From: a virus
IMG/VR virus record: IMGVR_UViG_3300012920_009192
Location: 1-28,370 of that record
Direction: 5' to 3' (one strand)
DNA length: 28,370 nt
Position numbers and translations under genes: made by a program. A model generated the notes under the pieces. It was not told the DNA's origin and ran no database searches. It saw only the letters and a program-made list of their open reading frames with translations. Shown here piece after piece: positions 1-10,100 of this stretch; the stretch's first letter is position 1, and the number at the start of each line of letters is the position of its first letter.

Positions 1-2
1 CT

Positions 3-1115
3 TCGGAAGCTCGCGCAGCAGCGCTTGCCAAAAACCCCGACGCCAACGTACCCGTCGCAAGAACCTTGGACAAATTGGAACAGAAAACGGGGGACATTTT
101 GAAAAAAGGGTACAAAGGTTTTAAGGACACTCTTTTGATGACCAACAACGAATTTTTGTTCAAAAAGGGTTGGGACATGAGAAACACTCCCATCACGAAA
201 GCGTGGGACAAGTTTGACGAAACCATTGCAACCGCGTCTTCCAAGGTAAAGGACAGTAAACTCGTGAACAACAAAGCGATGAAAACGTTAAGCAAGTACG
301 GGGGAAAGCTTGGCAAGCTTACCGAAAAAGCTGCGCGTAATCCGTATGTTCAATTGGGACTAGCATCCATCGACGGAGTTTCCGAAGTGGTGGATTGGCT
401 TGGCGACAACGAGGGACGCGCCAAGGTTGTCTCAACACAGTACGACGCCGAACAGGGCAGAATGGTCAGCACCCCATCCGAAGTCGCGGTAAATGCCGAC
501 ACCTACAGAGAGTTTAACAAAATGGTTGATGAGATGAATCTTTCTCCCAACCTGTCTTTGGAAGATGCCCAAAAAAATGCAACGATGTTGCCCAAGAAAG
601 CCACCGACATTTTCTTTTCGGGCAATCAGCGCGCTACGGGTGATTTGGCTTTGGAAAAGTTTTTGAGATACCCTATGGAGCTAAGTGCCGATGCGGGAGA
701 CGATCCTCAAATGGCTTACTTTGTAGCGCAGTCTTTGCAGTTGATGAAAGACGCAAAAGCGATGCCCACCAACAATGCAAAGCAGGCTATGCAAAACCAA
801 GCCGACGCCAAAGATATGATTTTGGACATGGCTAAGAACATGATAAAAATGCGCACCGCCAAGAAGAATGCCGAATGGGCTTCGTGGGCAGAAGCCAAGG
901 GCAAGCGTTCCGCTTTCGGCAAGTCTATGGCTGCGATTGGACTTTCCGACACTGATTGGATTGACCCGCTGACAGGTGAAACGAGATCGGGAGCACCCGC
1001 CAACGATCCTGTTATGGAGTGGTCGATGTTGAGCCCTTCGGGTGACATTGTAGACAGAAAACGCATTATGAGAAACTTCAGCGCGGGTAGTATGTATCAG
1101 CCTGTCAAATTTTAA
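3..1115 (+). CDS. Putative internal virion protein, 5' end missing
   Basis: The reading frame is open from the window edge (first whole codon at 3) to the TAA at 1113-1115, so this is the last 370 residues of a longer gene. A TTG at 66 is the first possible internal start, but coding-like sequence (S-E-A-R-A-A-A-L-A-K) runs upstream of it, so I treat the gene as truncated by the window. The product is soluble-looking, rich in Lys, Ala and Met and mostly helical, with no signal peptide or recognised catalytic motif. It ends two bases before the start of the 3765-residue giant gene, so the two are probably co-transcribed. The neighbourhood of giant protein, portal and capsid genes suggests a virion or ejection protein. 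That role is inferred from position only; I do not recognise the family. Confidence 0.7.
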   Translation, partial: SEARAAALAKNPDANVPVARTLDKLEQKTGDILKKGYKGFKDTLLMTNNEFLFKKGWDMRNTPITKAWDKFDETIATASSKVKDSKLVNNKAMKTLSKYGGKLGKLTEKAARNPYVQLGLASIDGVSEVVDWLGDNEGRAKVVSTQYDAEQGRMVSTPSEVAVNADTYREFNKMVDEMNLSPNLSLEDAQKNATMLPKKATDIFFSGNQRATGDLALEKFLRYPMELSADAGDDPQMAYFVAQSLQLMKDAKAMPTNNAKQAMQNQADAKDMILDMAKNMIKMRTAKKNAEWASWAEAKGKRSAFGKSMAAIGLSDTDWIDPLTGETRSGAPANDPVMEWSMLSPSGDIVDRKRIMRNFSAGSMYQPVKF

Positions 1116-1117
1116 AA

Positions 1118-4100
1118 ATGGACGTAACTAGCAACATTGACTTGTTGGACGACGAAGAGGAAGAGAAGAAAAGTCCTCTAGACACCCAAACAGTCCCACC
1201 ATCTCTTTCCAATGTCTTTTCTAGCCGACAAGAGCTAGACACGGCGATATCCAACTTCGTTCCCGACAGTTATTATAAAGACGCGCGCGACCGCGTAAGC
1301 AAAACACGCGAACTGTTAAAGTCTAGCGAAGACCGAATGAAGCCCCTTTTACAAGAAATGGGCACGTTTAGAGATGAGCTAAACGACACGGCTAACGACA
1401 TCCCGAAAGAGAACCGTGTACCCTTTTGGGCAGACCTAGAAATAGAAGACGCGGACAATTACATTAACGAGATAAACAACGAGTTCCAAAACTTTGAAGA
1501 CACCAAAGACGATAACGGATTTCTGATTTTTGGTGGACAGGGCGCGGAACGCTCTGCTCGCGCACTTCCTTTGCGGGGCAAGTGGGACGGAATAGTTTCC
1601 AAGTACAGTAACGCCAAAGCGGACAACGAGATAATCAGACAACAACACGAAGAGGCTACCGCGTACAGAGACGAGTTTACCAAGCGCTACCTCACCATGT
1701 CCGACCCTCAACGCAGGGCTCTTCAAGATTTGTGGGAAGCGCAGAACCCCGACGTAGACGAAACCACAAAGGCTAGGGCACGCTCTAGAGTATCGTCCAC
1801 CGCAGGATACGACCCATATGCAGGCAGTACTTTAGATATTTTGGGATATGCCTCCAAGGCAGCGCAAACCCGCCGATCCATCCACAGCCAATCCAACTAT
1901 CAAGCCGAGCTTCAGCGTGAATACGATTTGGCGCGTGAAGCTGAAAAGCGCGGATTACGGTTCACTAAAAACGGCTACTTTGCGGGCTACCCGATGAATG
2001 TCAGCGAAGACGAAGCCAAGATTCTCTCCACACATAAAAACAACCCCGACAAAGCCATAGCCGATTTTGGCGAAGACGCGGTCGATAAGGCAAGATTTTC
2101 AGAAGTGTTTAACGCTACCGTGCTAGACTACAGAACCGCCCACAATAATGTGATGATGGCGGAGTCTAGCGGAGACGCCAAAAAACTAGAAAAAGCCGAA
2201 GCCGAGTTTGCACTCGCAAAAATCACCATGCGTGAAGCTCTGATAAAGGGCAACGATATGCAGATGTTGGGCGAATTGGTCGGTCGTATGCAAAGTAAGC
2301 AAGAGTACGGCTTGATGTCTAATCTCATGGCGGAAATAGGCAAAGAAGCGCAAACCGACAGTCAAGCGTCCGCTTTTGAAAACGGGGCTAAAATGGGCTT
2401 GTTGCAAACGATGCAGAGTTGGAGTGCGTTAGCCCAAGACATTGGACTAACATCGGACAAAGACCATGTAGCAAAACAGGCTGAGTACGCTGCGCAAATG
2501 CGCATAGCCCCCACACCTTTACGCTTGGGAGACATACAAAGCGCGGGAACGGCGATGGACTTCGCTACCGAAATGGTGGCTACAATGGGCACACAGTACG
2601 GCGCATCTTTGCCTGCGGGTTTAGCTGCGGGCTACGGCACTAAGAAGATGACGCAGTTTGGCGTGAACGCATTGGAAAAGCTTTCCAAATCGTCCGTTCT
2701 CAAAAGAGTGCCTCTCTTACGAGGCGCGCTACAATTTTCCAACGAACTGCTTAAAACTAAAGCGGGCAAACGGCTTTTGGGAGCAATGCCCGTTTTTACG
2801 GGAGGCGCAGCCACTAGTTATGTAGCCAACTACGGCGGTGCGTATATGGAAGCAGCGCAAGCTGTCAAAACGGAAACTGACCCCGAAGGCATTGATCTGA
2901 TGAACCAAGAGGCGCATTTGCGTCTGCTACACAATCCCGAAGCCGTAGCACAAGTTAAGAGAGGAGCGCGGGGCAAAGCGGGAGCGATATCAGCCATAGA
3001 AGGACTGACTTTCTTTGCAGGCGGTTTGACGTCGCAAGCGATGCTCAAGATGGGCGCTAAAGGTACTGTTATACCCACTATAGCAAGAGGCGTGGTTGAC
3101 GGAGGCATGGGATCAGCTAGTGAGGTAGCGGGACTGTACGCCATGCACCAAACTATGGGCATGGAACAGCCTTTTCTTTCTTTTGAGAAGAATGCCAAAG
3201 GTGAGTACGAGTTTGGCGGTTATCTCGCTGAAAACATGGAAGAAGTCATTATGGAGGCAATAGGCGGGCCTATTGTTGACGTATACCAAACGGGACTCAG
3301 TAAAGCTTTCACCTACACGGGCAAGAAGTACAATGAAGCGCAGGGCGCTATAAAAGACACTCTTGCCGACAAGAATTTTAATAAGCAATTAGAGTCTATG
3401 GCTCAAGAGGTCTTGGACGCCGAAGCGGGCGAAGAGAGCTCTCATAGAGGAAGCGTCATAGCGGAAGACGCCGTCACCGAAACCGAGTACGGTAGTACGG
3501 GAACTATAGACATGGGGCAGGGTAAGAAGTACACCACCCACACCGCAAAAGATGACGAGTCTTTGATTGGTTTACTGACTGACCGACTTGGCGAGGGCGC
3601 TTTGGGCAAACGAGAAACTAAGTTCTTGGATTCTCTTTTTACCGCGCTACAGGAAGCAGGCGGGGCAGAAGTAAAAGAAAATTGGCGGAATATGCGGATT
3701 GTATTCCGTAATGACTATGCAGAAACTACTCCGAAGGGGGAGGCACAGCCCCCAATGCAGTACAGCCAAAATGCCAACACGCTTTTCATAAACACTGATG
3801 CTAAGAGCAACTACGGCAGCGTAACGAACAAACAAGTAGACGTAGAGACAGGTAAGGTGCGAGACGAGCGTTCCTCCCTGTTAGCAAACATCGTACACGA
3901 AGTCGGACACTTCAGTGAGCGCTACATGGTAGGTGACGCGCGCGTGAAGGAGATGTTTGAAAAGATTGACGGTAATTTTAAGAGCAAGTCAGACGGTAAA
4001 AACCAAGGTATGTTCATGGCATTCTTGGAGTATAACACCGAGGCAAAGAAACGAGCGTTGGCAGGATCGCCCGATGCATGGGCGAAAGAACGCGATGCTT

Positions 4101-7100
4101 TTTACGCTCAGTACGAGAGCGACGACAATTTTGCACGAGTCGCCAAAAGCGAGTGGTGGGCAATGCAGTTTTCCCGTGTAGCGCAGAAGCGCACCGAAGG
4201 CATGGACAAAGGCATTGTCGGGATGATCAAGAATTTGTACAAAGCTCTCCGAAAGCCTTACAGAGACATGATGGGCAACGCTAAACTCAGCAACGCTGAA
4301 GTGGATGCGGAACTGTCTGAGATGTTTGGCTTTCGTCCCGAAACATCCCCTACCAACACCGTAAATGAAAGCGGTGAAACGGAAGCCCCCGACCCTCAAA
4401 AACTAGCGGAAAACGCAGCCGACTTGGCGAGCCCGACTGTAGAACCCGTAAAGGAAGAGCAGACAGATGCAGAACCCGACGCTTTTGACCAAGATCAAGA
4501 ATTGGCTATTCCCGAACCGAAAAAGAAAAAGAAAGCCAAAGACCCCGTTTCGACCGAGCCCACGACAGCGGAAGTACCTAAATCGACCGAGCCACCCAAA
4601 AAGACCAAGACCCCCGCAAAGAAGACCCCGAAAAAGGCAAAGCGCAAGCCCACGCCCGAAGAACAGTTAGCTAGACAAACCAAGACAAAGAAAACTGCTG
4701 CGCTAAAGAGAATCGTAACCGCAGCCAAGTCTACGCCCGAACAGGTAGACGCTGCGCTACGGGAAGCGCGTGACAGAGTCAGAAACGACCCCAATTCCAA
4801 CGCTCAAAAAGTGTTGGATGCTTATAACGCCAAAACCGAACGCGAGAAAAAGAGGCAAGAAAAGTTAGATCAGATCAAGCGGAATGAAGAGTATGCCACT
4901 ATGGCGTACCAAGACCCGAAAAAAGCTTTGGGCAAGAATTCAAAAGGGTCACCTTTACTAGAAGACAACGCATATTTTAACATAAATAAAAAGGGCGAAG
5001 TTATCGGCATACAAGACCCCAAAACGGGAACTTGGGTGGGCATTGAGCCCGCGAGCAAACGAGGACGTAAAACAAAGCCTTCCGAGCAAATGCAGTTAGA
5101 TTTGTTGGACGCACGCGCTGCTCGAAACGAAAAAATTACAAAAGTTAATAAAAATCTCCGCGCTAAACAGGCTGAGTTGGTTAAAGCTATGGATGTAGCT
5201 TTTGAAAAGAATAACAACAAACCCAACGATGAAACTCGTGCGCTTTTCGGAGAGTATCAGAAAGTTACTGACAGGCTTAAAAAAGTATCCCCTTACGCTT
5301 TTGGTGCAAAGCGCGTGATGAAAAAGACCGAGCGTATTCAGCGGTACAGAGCAAAAACAGGCAAAGTACCTATCTTAGACGGAGAAGGACAAGATAACAC
5401 ACCCGACTCAAAACAGTTAGCAAAAGCTTTGGGTGGCAGTCAACAAATACAGTCGGGCATGGAGACGGGTCATAACTACACCACAAAAAGCGGAGTAGAG
5501 GTTACGTTTAATGACAACGCCAACCCCATGTACTTCAATGCTGACACTAAAGACGAAGTACAGCTTGGGGGCGACGTAGAGTTAAATTTTATAGGAGTTC
5601 CCGAACAAAAAAACCGAAGAAAAGGCGCAGCGGGTAAAGAGCTTGATCGCATACTAGCCAAGGCAGACGAGCGCGATATGTCTATACAGCTACTGATCGA
5701 CCCGTACTCTACGGGCATGGCGGAAGGCGGAATGACTGCTCGGCAGTTGCGGAAGTGGTATGCAAGCAAAGGATTTATATTTCAAGGAAGTAACCCCAAT
5801 GGGTACAGACCCCGCGTTTCGGAAGACCCTCCTAAACTCGTTACTACGGACGACACTCTAGACGCTAGAGATACTATCACTTCAAGCGACGACTCTAAGG
5901 CAGTACGGCAAGTGTTTTCGGAAAAACAAAGCGCACGCATTGATACTCTTGCGGGCAAACTTTTGCCCTTTGAGCTTCGTCGAAAGTTAGCAGAAGCTCC
6001 TATTGCAAAGACCGAAGCCGAAGTCTTGGGCAAAGAAGTGTGGGACTCGTACCGCCAAGCTGCGGAAGCTCAGATACGCGACACTACTTTTAAGCAAAAA
6101 GTTTTAACAGAAATCGTTAAACGCAAGCAACCCAATGCCTCTCCGCACCAACGAGCGCGGAAGGTTATGGAGATCGTAGAAGACTCGGACGACACTCTTA
6201 ACGCTAGAGGTACGGTCAAGGGAGCGTTTTACAGCAGACGAGTTCCCAAAATCAAAGAGATAATGGTCAAAGCGTCTTCAAACCCACAACCTCCTGTGAA
6301 CCGTAAGATCGTAAAAGTGGACGTGGAGAACTCTCAAAGAATCGCTGATTTATTTGATGCGGGGGTCAACGCTCCAAACGACCCTAAAGTACGTGAAGCG
6401 TATGTGGCGATGGCTAGAGAAACCGAAAAGCAGTACGAAGTTATGGTTGAGGCGGGCTACAAAGTAGAAATGTATCCCGATGACGGCGAGCCCTATAAAA
6501 GCAGTCCCGAAATGCTTGATGACGTCATTGACAACAAGCATATGTGGATTTTTGGAACTGAGTCGGGCTACGGCGAGGAAGGCATCACTGAAGCTCAACG
6601 CGCTGTTGACCCACTACTCGCCAAGACCAAATACAAAGACGTGAACGGCAAGACAATGTTGGTAAATGACTTGTTCAGAGCCGTCCACGATTTCTTTGGA
6701 CACGGCGAACGTTCAAACAGTTTTGGAGCTTTAGGCGAGGAAAATGCGTGGGACGCGCACTCACAGATGTTTAGCCCACTAGCGCGTCGCGCTATGACTA
6801 CGGAAACTCGTGGGCAAAATTCGTGGGTAAATTTTGGAAAGCACATTCGTCGCAAAGACGGCACGATGCCGAAAAAAGGAGACCCCGACTATAAGCCTCT
6901 AGCAGACAGACCGTTCGCAGAGCAAAAATCCTTTTTACTTCCCGACGATGTGGTATTCCAACAGTGGAAAGATGAGCAAGCAGAAGTGGACGACGGTCTC
7001 GGCTTTATAGAATTAGAAGACGACACTCTAGACGCGCGGGGCACGTTCCAAAGATACGAAGACCCTAAAGACAAAAAACCAAAAGCTAAAAAACCCAAAG

Positions 7101-10100
7101 TTAAAAAGCTGAAGCTCACTTTAAAAGATAAGTACGACATCGACAAATACGAGTTTGAGATTAAGGAGACTAAGTTCGATAAGAACCACATAGATCGCGG
7201 TTGGTTTATGCTCGACGGTCGGTTTATGAACATCGGAGAAAATTACCATACAGACGCCCTTGTGCGTTTAGCTAAAGCGAATCTCGACCACCCGCACATC
7301 CAACATATGTTGGAGTACAAGATCGAAAACATGGATTTTGACTACGGCAAACCCGACGACGCTGCGCTTGAACGCCAAGCCATAGAACAGCTTTCTTACG
7401 ATGAAGCCATGCTTGCGGGCATGATTCGGGTTGAAATCCAAGGTAAAAGAATTTTCTTGGAGGGTCGGGGAACTTTGCCTCCGAACGAGGTTCGCGTTGC
7501 CGTTGAGTTGGCTGCGATCGAGAGAAATAAAGAAGTTTATTGGGAATCATATGGTACTAGAGCTCCCGCAAAAAAGTTGTTCCCCGACGACTCGTGGGAT
7601 GTATTGGGCGCACGCCCCACAAATTGGGTTTCTAAAGTTTCAGACGAGCACGATGCACTCAGAGTTGGGACTGCCAAACTAGGGAGCACTAGAAAGCCCA
7701 TACCTACTACTGCAAATGACAACTTAACCAAAGAGCGAGTCCCTCGAAAAGTTTTTGAAAAACAAATGCAACAGTTGAATGATCTGAAGCATTTGCCCGC
7801 ATCCATTCGTAGACTACGCAATCCCGATAAGAAATACGAAGCAGTCGTGGAGTTTTTCAAAGACAATCTGTTGGCTTTGCATGACAAGTTTGACCAACGC
7901 GACCGATCGCGCGCTACGCATTGGTATGATGGCGCTAGAACTTTGGCTGAAAATATCAGCAAAAAATTTACATCGACAAAAGAAGAACAGGCAGCGGGAG
8001 TTATCGCAGCGCTCTCACCGCAAAACGATTGGTTTCAAAATGTAGCGCAGGGCGAACAGCTTGTTGCCGTGTGGAACAATGACAAGAACACTCCGATCAC
8101 CGAAACATTGGTCAGAGATACTTTAGAAAGCATGGTCAGACGAACCACGCTGTCCACATCCGTCACCAAAGGTAAGACAAAAGAAGAAAAGGATGCGCTA
8201 TTAGCATTGGCAAAAGAAGGGCGTAGGGAAATTTTAGAAAGCGTTTTAAACACAACGATTGGGAAAATACAAGACCCCAAGCAACAGGCATGGGCAGCGC
8301 GTCTCATGGCAGAAACTCGTTTCGGTAGAAACTACCAAAACCTTAACCCCGAAGGTCTGTCCATCGGCATGGCGATCAACGACGGTGGCGACCTCTCCAA
8401 TCATGCATGGGGAGGAGCGGGCGACATTGCAAAAGCTTTGAGTGCGCTAAAAGATGGCTCTTTGGAAAACATCACGGAAATGCTTGGTAACAAGCACAAA
8501 GTAAGAAGCTTTTTTAACAACATAATAGCACCCAACTCTCCTTTCGGAGACGTCACAATCGACACCCACGCAGTCGCAGCAGCGCACCTCTTGCCAATGG
8601 CAGCGAGTTCTTTAGCGGTTAGTCAAAATTTTGGCACTAATATGGCGGGTTCTCCCGCACAGGGAATCAATGGTGGATATCACATCTATTTAGAAGCATA
8701 TAGGAGGGCTGCGCGCGAGCGTGATATACAGCCCCGACAAATGCAATCAATCACATGGGAAGCAGTTAGGCTCTTATATCCAAAAGAGGAGAAAGGTTCT
8801 AAGCTTGCCCAAATGCAGAATGTATGGAATAATAATGAAGATGTCACAGCAACAAGAGCCGAACTCCTCAGTCAAGAAATTGGTAGACCAATATGGAGTC
8901 TCGATGGACAGAGCGATGTCCTTGGAGCACGAGCTCCGTCCGTACTACGAGAAAAGGTTGGGCAAAAAGCTAACGTTGGAACAAGTCCACGCGATCGACA
9001 GCGACAAGCCTCTAGACGGGGATCAAGAATCAACGGAATTGAGTTAGACCCACGGGAAGACCCCACAGGTTTTAACAGAAGAATTTTTGATGACACATTA
9101 GGCGCGCGTGGACTTTATGCTACTACGCCCGACAAATTTTTTGCAAATGCGAGAGCAACCTTGTCAGCCTCTCAGCAAGTCTTTCTCGACGACAGTCTGT
9201 CTATAGTTGAGCGGTTAAAGCAAACCGTTGAAATTTTTGGCGACCCACTTCGTCGCAAAGTCCAAGACAAAATGTTGCCCGTCAGAAGGCTCATAGATGT
9301 TTTGGAAGAAGCTAAAGGCGGAACGTTTAAAGACGATTTGCAAACTTATGTAAAGCACGAGAATTATCACGGCAGAACGGGCGCAGCGCTTACTAACCAC
9401 AGCGAAGACTTTGAATTGCCTATAGCGCAGAGTGTAGTAGACAATCAGATAAACGTAGAAGTTTTGGACGATGTGATGCATTTGCGACACGCCCAAGAAA
9501 GAAACGCCGTTAATCGGGAGCAAAACAAAGTGGTCACCGTCAGTTACAGGAGAGCGGGCAGACTTGTCACAAAATCTTTCAAGGGCTACGGAGCGGACGC
9601 CAAAGCACGCGCTTTTTCCACAGGTTTTAAAGTCTCTTGGGTAAACACCTTTGCCGACGGTACTACCGAAACTAAGACCAAAGAATTTGCAGAACAGGCT
9701 AAAGCGGAAGCGTTTGCAAAGAAAAAACTCAAGAGGTCTCAGAAACCAAACTGGCCTAGACAGGGTAACGTCAAACTAGTAAAAGGACGCCTCACAGGTC
9801 GCACCATTTCGTCTAAAAGCACCGTGGAAGCGGGTTCGGGATACACTGACGACACTGCCAAGTTCGCGTTGGCATTAAACAAGAAAGCGATCGAACAACT
9901 ACACAAAAAAGGCGAGATTAACGACGATCAATTGGAACGCATCACCCGTATGATTGACGAAGTTAAAAAGAATCCAAACGGCTTAAAAGCGTACATGGAT
10001 ACCGCCAACATTGTGGACAAAATGAACCGAGCTTCTTTGGAAAGACAGTATAAGTCGGGACTCATTGCCAAAAAGGATTTTGATCGCATAAGAAAAGCTT

